A DNA stretch of 10,443 nt, taken from NCBI GenBank assembly GCA_900766915.1, contig CAAFXE010000285.1:1-10443 (forward strand), in the 5' to 3' direction. Each line of letters starts with the position of its first letter. Position 1 is the stretch's first letter. The position numbers and the translations under genes are program-made. The stretch comes from Lachnospiraceae bacterium. GTDB taxonomy: Bacteria; Bacillota; Clostridia; Lachnospirales; Lachnospiraceae. Below the pieces are notes generated by a model. That model was not told where the DNA came from, ran no database searches, and saw nothing but the letters and a program-made list of their open reading frames with translations. Shown here piece by piece: positions 1 through 7,149 of the stretch.

Positions 1-1361
1 TCCCGGATGAAGGTCAGATCTTTATCAATGGGAAAGAAGAGATCATCAAGTCACCAAAGGATGCCTTAAATTTGGGTATCGGTATGGTGCATCAGCACTT
101 TAAGCTGATCGACGTGCTTTCTGCCACAGAAAATATCATTCTGGGACTGGAAGGAAAGCTCAATATCAAAGAAGCTTCGGCAAAGATAGAAGCCATTTGC
201 CAAAAATATGGATTTGAAGTAGATCCAAAGCAAAAAATTTACGATATGACTGTTTCTCAGAAACAGACGGTGGAAATTGTAAAGGTACTTTACCGTGGTG
301 CGGATATTCTGATTTTGGACGAGCCCACAGCGGTATTGACACCCCAGGAATCTGAGAAGCTTTTCAATGTTCTTCGAAAAATGCGTGATGACGGTAAAGC
401 CATCGTTATCATTACTCATAAAATGCACGAAGTAGAATCACTGTCTGATCGTGTGGCAGTACTTCGCAATGGATGCTATATCGGTGATATGGCAACAAAA
501 GACACCAATGTGACAGAGATGACCAACATGATGGTAGGCCGTTCTGTTACTTTGAATATTGAACGTCCGGATCCGGTAGATCCAAGGCCACGTATTGAAG
601 TTCAGGGGCTGACTGTGAGAAATGAGGAAGGAATCCTGAAATTAAAGGATGTATCCTTTACTGCAAACAGCGGTGAAATTTTAGGTATCGCAGGAATTTC
701 GGGTTGTGGACAAAAGGAACTTTTAGAGGCCATTGCAGGTCTCCAGGTAACAGAGTCCGGTACCATCAATTACGTGCAGGATGACGGTACAAAAGAAATG
801 CTCATCGGCAAAGATCCTTTGAAGATTGCTGATATGGGAGTTTCCCTGTCCTTCGTACCGGAAGACCGTCTTGGTATGGGACTGGTAGCAAATATGGATC
901 TTGCGGACAATATGATGCTTCGTTCTTTCCGCCGCGGCCGTACTCCTTTTACCAACCGAAAAAAACCGAGAAAGCTGGCAGAGGATGTGGTAAAACGTCT
1001 GGAAGTTGCGACTCCGGATATCAGCACTCCGGTTAGAAAACTGTCCGGAGGTAACGTACAGAAGGTGTTGGTAGGACGTGAGATCGCTTCCGCACCCACC
1101 GTACTTCTGACTGCTTATGCAGTGCGTGGGTTGGATATCAACTCTTCTTACACCATTTATGATCAGATCAATGACCAGAAAAAGAAAGGTGTTGCCGTTA
1201 TTTTTGTTGGCGAGGATCTGGATGTTATGGTGGAACTATGTGATAAAATTCTGGTACTTTGCGGCGGAGAAGTCAGCGGCATTGTAGATGCCAGAAAGAC
1301 AGATAAAAATGAAGTCGGTATGATGATGACGAGGGTTGCAGGAGGTGAAAGCCATGAATGA
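1..1361 (+). CDS. nupO: Nucleoside-type ABC importer, double ATP-binding subunit (5' partial)
   Basis: This is the ATPase of a YufO/NupO-type importer, which powers uptake of nucleosides through the two permeases that follow. The reading frame is open from base 3, so the start and the first Walker A lie outside the window; about 60 of a usual ~510 residues are missing and 452 codons are visible. The first ATPase domain shows the Q-loop (GMVHQHF, near 84), a Walker B with DEPTAVLTPQE (from 318) and a switch His (IITHKMHE). Its signature segment reads MTVSQKQTVEI (from 246) instead of LSGGQ. The second domain has GISGCGQKELL (from 693) in place of a GKS/T P-loop, then FVPEDRLGMG, LSGGNVQK (from 1041) and AYAVRGLD instead of a Walker B glutamate. 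Degenerate second sites are usual in the RbsA/YufO group. The 3' end overlaps the next gene by 8 bases. The exact substrate is inferred from the family. Confidence 0.93.
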   Translation, partial: PDEGQIFINGKEEIIKSPKDALNLGIGMVHQHFKLIDVLSATENIILGLEGKLNIKEASAKIEAICQKYGFEVDPKQKIYDMTVSQKQTVEIVKVLYRGADILILDEPTAVLTPQESEKLFNVLRKMRDDGKAIVIITHKMHEVESLSDRVAVLRNGCYIGDMATKDTNVTEMTNMMVGRSVTLNIERPDPVDPRPRIEVQGLTVRNEEGILKLKDVSFTANSGEILGIAGISGCGQKELLEAIAGLQVTESGTINYVQDDGTKEMLIGKDPLKIADMGVSLSFVPEDRLGMGLVANMDLADNMMLRSFRRGRTPFTNRKKPRKLAEDVVKRLEVATPDISTPVRKLSGGNVQKVLVGREIASAPTVLLTAYAVRGLDINSSYTIYDQINDQKKKGVAVIFVGEDLDVMVELCDKILVLCGGEVSGIVDARKTDKNEVGMMMTRVAGGESHE

Positions 1362-2457
1362 TAAAAAAAGAGAACCGCTTTTTCATATCGTGAAAAGAGC
1401 AGGACTTCCCTGGTATCAGTCTTTGGGAATCAGAGCGGCAGCAATTTTGCTGGCCCTTGTTGTCTGTGGTATTGTAACGACCATTACCACAGGATTAAAT
1501 CCTTTGGAAGTTTATGCATCCATGGTACAGGGTGCCTTCGGAACCTCCAGAAAAACATGGATCACTTTACAGAATACGGCAATCTTACTGCTGATTTCCC
1601 TGGCGCTGACTCCGGCGTTTAAGATGAAATTCTGGAATATCGGCGGAGAAGGTCAGGTGCTCATGGGAGGTCTTGCTACTGCGGCCTGTATGATCTGCCT
1701 GGGAGATAAAGTTCCAAATGCGGTGCTGATCCTCCTTATGGTCATCTCCAGTATTGGAGCAGGCATCATCTGGGGCGTGATTCCGGCATTCTTTAAAGCA
1801 AAATGGAATACCAACGAGACACTTTCTACCTTAATGATGAACTACATAGCTACGCAGCTGGTAGCCTTCTTTATCATTGTATGGGAAGTGCCGAAGGGCT
1901 CAGGAAAGATTGGTATCATCAATCAGAACTCCAATGCAGGATGGCTGCCGCAGGTGTTTGACTCCAAATATCTGCTGACCATCATCATTGCACTTATCGT
2001 TATGGTGTTCATGTATATTTACTTAAACTACACTAAGCAGGGATATGAAATTTCTGTTGTAGGAGAAAGCGAAAATACAGCAAAATATGTAGGAATCAAG
2101 GTATCAAAGGTCATTATCCGAACCATGGTGCTTTCCGGTGCTGTTTGCGGTCTGGCAGGTCTTTTGCTTGTAGGTGGTATCAACCATACGGTAACAACGA
2201 CCATTGCGGGCGGACAGGGCTTCACTGCGGTATTGGTATCCTGGATGTCCAAGTTTAATCCGTTGATCATGATGTTCTCCAGCACCCTCATTATTTTTAT
2301 GAGCCGCGGAGCCGGGGAAATTTCTACAGCCTATGGTTTGAATCATTCCTATGCAGATATTCTGACAGGTATCATCCTGTTTTTCCTGATCGGATGTGAA
2401 TTCTTTATTTCTTATCAGATCACATTCCGTAAAAAAACAGAAAAGGAGGCTAAATAA
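1354..2457 (+). CDS. nupP: Nucleoside-type ABC importer permease 1 (YufP/NupP family)
   Basis: This 367-residue inner-membrane permease belongs to the BPD_transp_2 family and should form half of the transport channel, with the ATPase upstream and the second permease downstream. It has a short charged N-terminus and about eight to ten hydrophobic segments. Family blocks include AFKMKFWNIGGEGQ near residue 100, NETLSTLMMNYIA, and GESENTAKYVGI, a cytoplasmic loop likely to contact the ATPase. The ATG at 1354 is chosen over a TTG 18 bases upstream because AGGAGGTG (1340-1347) sits at proper distance before it. The start lies inside the end of the ATPase gene, which points to translational coupling. 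The length is normal for the family. No defect is seen. Confidence 0.93.
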   Translation: MNDKKREPLFHIVKRAGLPWYQSLGIRAAAILLALVVCGIVTTITTGLNPLEVYASMVQGAFGTSRKTWITLQNTAILLLISLALTPAFKMKFWNIGGEGQVLMGGLATAACMICLGDKVPNAVLILLMVISSIGAGIIWGVIPAFFKAKWNTNETLSTLMMNYIATQLVAFFIIVWEVPKGSGKIGIINQNSNAGWLPQVFDSKYLLTIIIALIVMVFMYIYLNYTKQGYEISVVGESENTAKYVGIKVSKVIIRTMVLSGAVCGLAGLLLVGGINHTVTTTIAGGQGFTAVLVSWMSKFNPLIMMFSSTLIIFMSRGAGEISTAYGLNHSYADILTGIILFFLIGCEFFISYQITFRKKTEKEAK

Positions 2458-2459
2458 TC

Positions 2460-3461
2460 ATGTGGAATTTCTTATTAGCATTTATTCCCAGAGCCGTGGT
2501 ACAGGGGATTCCTCTTCTGTATGGAAGTACAGGTGAAATCCTGACGGAAAAATCCGGAAACTTAAACCTTGGAATTCCGGGTGTTATGTACGTTGGTGCT
2601 ATCAGCGGAGTCATCGGTTCCTTTTTTTACGAACATTCCATGAAAAATGCAGGTGCATTAAATCCGGTACTTGCGATCATGATTCCAATGCTGTGCTGCC
2701 TTTTAGGCTCCCTTTTGATGGGGCTTTTATATTGCTTCCTGACAGTTAGCTTACGTGCCAATCAGAATGTCACAGGTCTTGCCATGACAACCTTTGGTGT
2801 GGGTTTTGGAAACTTTTTCGGTGGCTCTTTGATCAAGCTGGTTGCCACAGATGTGCCTTCCATTACTCTGACAGCTACCAGTGCCTATTTCAGCAAAGCG
2901 CTGCCCTTTGCTTCAAAGCTTGGCTGGTTTGGAAAACTGTTTTTATCCTATGGATTTTTAGCGTACTTAGGAGTAGCCATTGCGCTGGCAGCATCCTACT
3001 TCTTAAATCATACCCGCAAAGGGCTTCACTTAAGAGCGGTTGGAGAAAATCCAAACACTGCAGATGCAGCGGGTATCAATGTAACGAAATATAAATATGT
3101 GACCACCTGTGTCGGCTGTATGATCGCAGGTCTTGGAGGCCTTTACTATGTCATGGATTATGCCTGCGGTGTATGGTCCAATGATGCTTTCGGTGACAGA
3201 GGATGGCTGGCTATTGCTCTTGTAATCTTTACCATCTGGCGCCCAAGCATCAGTGTGCTGGCATCCTTCCTGTTTGGTGGATTATATATTCTGTATCTGT
3301 ATATTCCTACTGGTATGGATCACATGGAATTTCAGGAATTGTATAAGATGATTCCCTATGTGGTGACACTGGTAGTTCTGGTAGTTACCAGCATGAGAAG
3401 TAAGAGAGAAAATCAGCCGCCGGCAAGTCTGGGGCTCCCATATTTCAGGGAAGAGCGTTAA
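2460..3461 (+). CDS. nupQ: Nucleoside-type ABC importer permease 2 (YufQ/NupQ family)
   Basis: This 333-residue membrane protein is the second permease of the importer and should pair with the preceding one. It is very hydrophobic, with about eight to ten membrane segments. It carries the blocks typical of this half: EILTEKSGNLNLGIPGVMYVGA near the N-terminus, LRANQNVTGLAMTTFGVG in the middle, the cytoplasmic loop AVGENPNTADAAGINV, and GDRGWLAIALVIFTIWRPS near the C-terminus. The start ATG follows the upstream stop by two bases, with AAGGAGG (2443-2449) lying inside the end of the upstream gene. It is the last gene of this operon. Its stop codon sits within a strong hairpin shared with the convergent cbi operon. 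The solute-binding lipoprotein expected for such a system would lie upstream, outside the window. Confidence 0.93.
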   Translation: MWNFLLAFIPRAVVQGIPLLYGSTGEILTEKSGNLNLGIPGVMYVGAISGVIGSFFYEHSMKNAGALNPVLAIMIPMLCCLLGSLLMGLLYCFLTVSLRANQNVTGLAMTTFGVGFGNFFGGSLIKLVATDVPSITLTATSAYFSKALPFASKLGWFGKLFLSYGFLAYLGVAIALAASYFLNHTRKGLHLRAVGENPNTADAAGINVTKYKYVTTCVGCMIAGLGGLYYVMDYACGVWSNDAFGDRGWLAIALVIFTIWRPSISVLASFLFGGLYILYLYIPTGMDHMEFQELYKMIPYVVTLVVLVVTSMRSKRENQPPASLGLPYFREER

Positions 3462-3478
3462 GAAACGCTCAATCCCTG
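3446..3478. terminator. Hairpin over both convergent gene ends (possible bidirectional terminator)
   Basis: CAGGGA (3446-3451) pairs with TCCCTG (3473-3478), and GAGCGTT (3453-3459) pairs with AACGCTC (3464-3470). The result is a 13-bp stem with a small 1x2 internal loop and an AAGA tetraloop. The stop codons of the plus-strand permease (3459-3461) and the minus-strand cbiK (3471-3469) both lie in it. No T-run follows on either strand, so calling it an intrinsic terminator is an inference; it may instead protect mRNA 3' ends. Confidence 0.5.
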
Positions 3479-4260
3479 TCAATGGCTCTTAAATGTTCTA
3501 CGAGGATCTTCCGGATACCCGGGTACTGTCCCAGGCCTTTTACTACTGCCTTGGTTTCAAAGCCGGCAGCAACGAACTGGCTGTACCAGGATTCCGGATT
3601 ATCCCCTGCCATATCATTTTTTGCATGATCTCCTGCCACGATCATAAACGGGGCAAGGATAACTTTCTTCGGGTCATATTCTTTGACCATTTTCATCAAA
3701 GTTTCCATGGATGGATAAGCTTCCACAGTACCTAAAAAAATGTTTTTAAAGCCCTGATCTTTAAAAGTATAGTCTAAGGCTGCATAAATAGCGTTGGCAT
3801 AATGGGTCGTACCGTGTCCCATTAAAACTAAAACTTCATCTTTTTGAAGGTCGGAAAATTCGTCCGTGATGGCATGGATGACATCTAAGCTGTCCTGTTC
3901 ACTGGTAAGGAGCGGTTCTCCAAAAGAAATGGAATGAAACTCATCCCGGAAGGAAAGCGCATCCTCCTTCATGAGATCATTTTCAATTCCGTTGATCACG
4001 TGGGTAGGCTGTACCAGAACATCGGTAATACCATCCTGTCTCATCTGTTCCATAGCTTCTTTTACCGTGCAAATAGAAACACCATCCCGGTTTTTTAATT
4101 TTTTAATGATCATTTTGCTGGTCCATGCACGATAAAGTGCATAATCCGGAAATGCCGCTTTCATATCGTCTTCAATGGCATCAATGGTTACCTTTCGTGT
4201 GTCATTGTGGCTGGTGCCAAAGCTGACTGCCAGAATTGCTTTTTTTGTAGGGGTAGACAT
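3469..4260 (-). CDS. cbiK: Sirohydrochlorin cobaltochelatase CbiK (internal start within the fusion frame)
   Basis: CbiK inserts Co2+ into sirohydrochlorin (or its reduced form) in anaerobic cobalamin synthesis, without ATP. Read from the internal ATG at 4260 the product is 263 residues, about the length of known CbiK enzymes. GGAGGA lies about 10 bases before this ATG, so independent translation is likely even though the upstream frame stays open. Motifs include FGTSHNDTRK (14-23), QPTHVINGIENDLM, MGHGTTHYAN with His149 and His153, GTVEAYP with Glu180, and the CbiK block MIVAGDHAKNDMAGD with His212. The two regions around His149 and His212 correspond to the metal-binding and catalytic histidines of Salmonella CbiK. 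It is cytoplasmic, with no signal peptide. Its place behind cbiMNQO couples cobalt uptake to cobalt use. Confidence 0.88.
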   Translation of the reverse strand: MSTPTKKAILAVSFGTSHNDTRKVTIDAIEDDMKAAFPDYALYRAWTSKMIIKKLKNRDGVSICTVKEAMEQMRQDGITDVLVQPTHVINGIENDLMKEDALSFRDEFHSISFGEPLLTSEQDSLDVIHAITDEFSDLQKDEVLVLMGHGTTHYANAIYAALDYTFKDQGFKNIFLGTVEAYPSMETLMKMVKEYDPKKVILAPFMIVAGDHAKNDMAGDNPESWYSQFVAAGFETKAVVKGLGQYPGIRKILVEHLRAIDRD

Positions 4261-5139
4261 TGCTTTCTTTCCTCCGTATTGTGGGTTTAAATGTATATCT
4301 GCAATATACTTTTCCAGTGTGGAAATGTTTTTGGGAAGGGGCAGAGATGTTTTTAAAATCTGTTTTTTGCAGAGGCTTTCAAAGAGCTCCAAAACAACAG
4401 GAGGCTCCAGATTGGTCTGTTTTAATGCGGCTTTATTGGAAAATACTTCCGCAGGTGTTCCATGGATCAAAACCTTCCCCTCGTGAAGCAGGATCACCTC
4501 ATCTGCCCATTCATAAGCGTAGTTGACATCGTGGGTTGCCATCAAAACAGTGATGCCCTGCTCGGTCATCCGATCTACGATTTTGTTGACCATGACAGTA
4601 TGCTTAGGGTCTAATGCGGCTGCCGGTTCATCTAAAAGGATAAGTTCCGGGTGCATGACTAAAATATCTGCGATGGAAACCTGTTTTTTCTGTCCACCAC
4701 TCAAGGCATGGGTAGGCTTTTGGGAAAAGGGCGTGATTTCCAGTTCATCCATGACAGATTCAACTTCTTTTCGGGCGACTTCTTCGGAAACTCCAAGATT
4801 TAAGACTCCAAAGGAGATTTCCTGATAAACACTGGCGGAAAAAAGCTGATTGTCCGGATCCTGAAATACAATGCCAACCTTGCTTCGAAGATCCAAAAGC
4901 CCCTTCTTTGTATAAGAAAATTCTTCCCCATCCCAGTATAATTTTCCTGACTGGGGTCTTAAAATACCGACACAGCTAAGGAAAAAAGTGGATTTCCCGC
5001 TTCCGTTTGCCCCCATCAATGCAATTTTTTTGTTTCGTCTGATTTTCACTGACAGACCGTTTAATGAATGGGAATGGTCATCATCGTAGGAAAAGTAAAG
5101 ATTCTCTGCTTCTAACAGGATATCATCATTGTGTATCAT
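3469..5139 (-). CDS. cbiO: CbiO-CbiK fusion: cobalt ECF transporter ATPase joined to sirohydrochlorin cobaltochelatase
   Basis: The 556-residue open frame joins two complete proteins. Residues 1-293 are CbiO, the ATPase of the cobalt energy-coupling-factor transporter. Visible motifs are Walker A GANGSGKST (43-51), Q-loop Gln93 in VFQDPDNQ, signature LSGGQ (146-150), Walker B LILLDEP (166-172) and switch His203. Residues 294-556 match a whole CbiK cobaltochelatase. The ATG at 5139 overlaps the cbiQ stop (ATGA) and has GGAGG 11 bases upstream; a GTG 18 bases further upstream overlaps that Shine-Dalgarno and is rejected. The CbiO part ends with a typical tail (PKNISTLEKYIADIHL), then NPQYGGKKA leads into CbiK with no stop. 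Separate proteins are the arrangement I expect. A TAA at 4289-4287 in the +1 frame would end CbiO if one base shifted, so an indel or assembly error must be excluded. Confidence 0.85.
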   Translation of the reverse strand: MIHNDDILLEAENLYFSYDDDHSHSLNGLSVKIRRNKKIALMGANGSGKSTFFLSCVGILRPQSGKLYWDGEEFSYTKKGLLDLRSKVGIVFQDPDNQLFSASVYQEISFGVLNLGVSEEVARKEVESVMDELEITPFSQKPTHALSGGQKKQVSIADILVMHPELILLDEPAAALDPKHTVMVNKIVDRMTEQGITVLMATHDVNYAYEWADEVILLHEGKVLIHGTPAEVFSNKAALKQTNLEPPVVLELFESLCKKQILKTSLPLPKNISTLEKYIADIHLNPQYGGKKAMSTPTKKAILAVSFGTSHNDTRKVTIDAIEDDMKAAFPDYALYRAWTSKMIIKKLKNRDGVSICTVKEAMEQMRQDGITDVLVQPTHVINGIENDLMKEDALSFRDEFHSISFGEPLLTSEQDSLDVIHAITDEFSDLQKDEVLVLMGHGTTHYANAIYAALDYTFKDQGFKNIFLGTVEAYPSMETLMKMVKEYDPKKVILAPFMIVAGDHAKNDMAGDNPESWYSQFVAAGFETKAVVKGLGQYPGIRKILVEHLRAIDRD

Positions 5140-5912
5140 AGGTAAAATTTCCTCCACAGGGCAAATAGCAGTAATGCAGTGTCGAATAAAATGATTTCTG
5201 CCACGATTTTTTTCTTTGGTGGCCGGGTCTGTGATAAAACACGGATGGTTCCGTCATAGCACCTGGCTTCCATGGAATCAAAAAGTTTTCCGGAGCGTGT
5301 TACAGAGCGGATCATTAATGCGCTGCCAAGCATTCCGAAAGATTTCAGAGCTGTTTTATAATCTCTGTTGCCAAGACGGCAATCCTGAGCGGTGGTAATG
5401 GCTGAGGCAGTATTCAGTAATACAAAAATAAAGCGATAGATCAAAAGCATCAGCTCGATTAAAAGCCCTGGACAATGTAAAAATCTCAAAACCTCCAGAA
5501 TATCCGGCATGGGCGTTGTAAACGACAGAAAATACAGGCACGATACGCTGCCAAGAGCAGTCAGAATCAGCTGTAAACTGTAAATAAGAGAATAAGAGCT
5601 TGTGGTAAGATACCATCTCCCTAAAGGAATCGCAAAAAGATCCATGGGAGTGCGGCTTAAATGCAACATGATGGCAAAGGTGCTTAGTAGTAAAAAGGTC
5701 AGCGGTATTTTCAGAAAATGCAAATAACGGGAAAGAGGGATTCCCCCTTTATAAACGGTAAGAATCCCCATCACCAAAAGGACGATACCTGCCACTGCAA
5801 TGGAACGACTCATGACACAGATGAACAGTGTCATCATTGCAAAGGCAAATTTCTCGCCTGCATTTTCATATCGAAGCCTGGAATTGTAACAAAGCTTGTC
5901 TATAACGATCAT
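5136..5912 (-). CDS. cbiQ: Cobalt ECF transporter transmembrane subunit CbiQ
   Basis: CbiQ is the T component of the cobalt transporter. It links the ATPase CbiO to the substrate-capture subunits CbiM and CbiN. The protein has 258 residues with several hydrophobic segments, roughly at 23-52, 66-84, 107-131 and 148-168, and a last one at 236-252. The two cytoplasmic coupling segments are visible as AQDCRLG (175-181) and MEARCYDG (214-221); the second has Cys where the commonest form of the Ala-Arg-Gly motif has Gly. The ATG at 5912 overlaps the cbiN stop by ATGA, and its own stop overlaps the cbiO start by ATGA, so the genes are translationally coupled. The Shine-Dalgarno (AAGGATG) is weaker than elsewhere in the operon. 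Confidence 0.93.
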   Translation of the reverse strand: MIVIDKLCYNSRLRYENAGEKFAFAMMTLFICVMSRSIAVAGIVLLVMGILTVYKGGIPLSRYLHFLKIPLTFLLLSTFAIMLHLSRTPMDLFAIPLGRWYLTTSSYSLIYSLQLILTALGSVSCLYFLSFTTPMPDILEVLRFLHCPGLLIELMLLIYRFIFVLLNTASAITTAQDCRLGNRDYKTALKSFGMLGSALMIRSVTRSGKLFDSMEARCYDGTIRVLSQTRPPKKKIVAEIILFDTALLLFALWRKFYL

Positions 5913-6211
5913 GATTCATCCTTCATCCATTTTTTACGTTCCACAAAACGTCCCATAAGAAAAGCTATAATTCCTACACCGATACCGGTCTGAATGCAGA
6001 AGAAAAGGCTTTCAACTTCTCCGGGAAGCTCTCCGCCTATGAGTTTTTCCAGAATTGGAGTTGCCCATGGTTCATAGGAACTGTCTACCTCTTCTACTAC
6101 TACGCTTCCGGCATCATCGGAGCCGCCAAACTCTGCGTCCTTTAAAACAAACAGTGGAACGAGAGCAATTAAAAATACTGCAAGAATTGCGATCAGAACT
6201 GTCTTCTTCAT
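5909..6211 (-). CDS. cbiN: Cobalt transporter accessory subunit CbiN
   Basis: CbiN is the small membrane partner of CbiM and is needed for cobalt loading and transport in CbiMNQO systems. The 100-residue protein has an N-terminal membrane helix (about 4-23), an extracytoplasmic loop, and a second helix (about 67-88) ending in basic residues. Family signatures are DAEFGGSDD (25-33), YEPWATPI (46-53) and GEVESLFFCIQTGIGVGII (64-82), which match the usual FGGAD, PWF and GEIESLLFALQAAIGAG blocks. AAAGGAGA stands about 10 bases before the ATG, and the gene starts one base after the cbiM stop. Length is normal. Gene identity is secure. Confidence 0.95.
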   Translation of the reverse strand: MKKTVLIAILAVFLIALVPLFVLKDAEFGGSDDAGSVVVEEVDSSYEPWATPILEKLIGGELPGEVESLFFCIQTGIGVGIIAFLMGRFVERKKWMKDES

Positions 6212-6212
6212 A

Positions 6213-6959
6213 TTATTTTCTCTCCTTTAAAAATCCAATGGCACGAAGCTCCGGTTTGGCATAGGTTTCCAGGCCAATCATAATGAGCATGGTCAGGATT
6301 CCCTCAATGATAGCCAGCGGAACCTGGGTAGGTGCAAAGACCAGCATAAATTTACCTAAGGCACCACCAAAGGTAGTGTCGGCATGATGTGCCAGTGCAA
6401 GCTGTGCGGCTGTAATACAATAGGTAAAAAGATCACCTGTTGTAGCGGCAAGAAAGACGCTTAACTTTCTGTTAAGATTCAGTTTATCGCAAAGTTTAAA
6501 AATCCCATAGGATACAAAAGGTCCGGCAATGGCCATGGAAAAAGTATTGGCCCCAATGGTAGTAAGGCCGCCATGCGCCAGCAAAATAGCCTGGAACAAT
6601 AAAACGATGAGGCCTAAAATAGAAACTGCAGCCGGTCCGAATAAAATGGCACCCAGACCTGTTCCGGTCATATGGGAACAGCTTCCTGTCACGGATGGAA
6701 TCTTCAATGAAGAAATCACAAAGATAAACGCACCGGACATTGCCAGTAATGTGATCAGATTTCGATGTTCATTTAATTTTTTCTGAATTGAGAAAAATCC
6801 TGCGATCAGGAAAGGGATGCATAAGGCTCCCCATGCGATACAGAATCCTCCCGGAAGGTAACCTTCCATAATGTGCATGGCATTTACCTGTGGTACAATG
6901 CCAAAGGCAAGTGAAAGTGCACATGCCCAGATCAATAGATGTTTTTGTTTTTTACTCAT
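6213..6959 (-). CDS. cbiM: Cobalt ECF transporter substrate-capture subunit CbiM
   Basis: CbiM is the S component that binds Co2+ and carries it into the cell. From the ATG at 6959 the protein has 248 residues. The first 27 (MSKKQK, a hydrophobic core, then QVNA) look like a cleavable signal peptide. The mature chain would start Met-His-Ile-Met-Glu-Gly (28-33), so that the new N-terminus and His at position 2 form the metal site known for CbiM/NikM. Further blocks are SHMTGTGLGAILFGPA (95-110) and LAHGGLTTIGANTFSMAIAGP (127-147). Several membrane helices follow. An open frame extends to 7154 but runs into the riboswitch; the start at 6959 is chosen for its AGAAGGGA site (6975-6968) and the signal peptide. 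It is the first gene of the operon. Confidence 0.95.
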   Translation of the reverse strand: MSKKQKHLLIWACALSLAFGIVPQVNAMHIMEGYLPGGFCIAWGALCIPFLIAGFFSIQKKLNEHRNLITLLAMSGAFIFVISSLKIPSVTGSCSHMTGTGLGAILFGPAAVSILGLIVLLFQAILLAHGGLTTIGANTFSMAIAGPFVSYGIFKLCDKLNLNRKLSVFLAATTGDLFTYCITAAQLALAHHADTTFGGALGKFMLVFAPTQVPLAIIEGILTMLIMIGLETYAKPELRAIGFLKERK

Positions 6960-6976
6960 TTTTTGTTTCCCTTCTG

Positions 6977-7009
6977 AAAAAAATATAGTTTGCCGGAAAA
7001 TACGGCAAA
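6977..7009 (-). terminator. Second intrinsic terminator of the cbi leader
   Basis: On the minus strand TTTGCCG (7009-7003) and CGGCAAA (6995-6989) form a 7-bp stem with a 7-base loop. A run of seven T (6983-6977) follows after a short CTATA spacer. The element ends directly before the cbiM Shine-Dalgarno. Its left arm uses the T-run of the preceding terminator, so the two overlap. Confidence 0.6.
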
Positions 7010-7038
7010 AAAATACCTGCAGGGCGAAACCCGACAGG
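7007..7038 (-). terminator. First intrinsic terminator of the cobalamin riboswitch expression platform
   Basis: On the minus strand CCTGTCGGG (7038-7030) pairs with CCCTGCAGG (7024-7016), with one mismatch and one G-T wobble, closing a TTTCG loop. TA and then seven T (7013-7007) follow at once, the form of a Rho-independent terminator. It lies about 110 bases after the aptamer and about 50 before the cbiM ATG. It is the likely off-state structure when cobalamin is bound. Confidence 0.75.
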
Positions 7039-7045
7039 CTATCAG

Positions 7046-7143
7046 AAGAACAAGAGGTTATAGCTTTGTCCGCAATGCGGTAGAATTGATCTGCTATGAG
7101 CCAACCTGTTCTTACACAAGGCCATCGTTCGTAACCTGTGTAA
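7046..7143 (-). promoter_or_regulatory. Expression platform of the cobalamin riboswitch (between aptamer and terminators)
   Basis: Several pairings can be drawn on the minus strand. TTACACAGG (7143-7135) pairs with CCTTGTGTAA (7121-7112), with one bulged base. AAGAACAGGTT (7113-7103) pairs with AACC (7059-7056) plus TGTTCTT (7052-7046) around a 3-base bulge, enclosing a small CCGC-ATT-GCGG hairpin (7080-7070). ACAGG (7109-7105) could instead pair with the left arm of the first terminator (CCTGT, 7038-7034), a possible antiterminator. CCTTGTG occurs both as the P1 3' strand and again at 7121-7115. The switching path is not settled by inspection. Confidence 0.45.
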
Positions 7144-7149
7144 ATCGCA

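Noticed and set aside
4175..4825. Plus-strand frames opposite cbiO-cbiK
   Set aside because: They are antisense to well-conserved coding sequence, lack family resemblance, and overlap one another.
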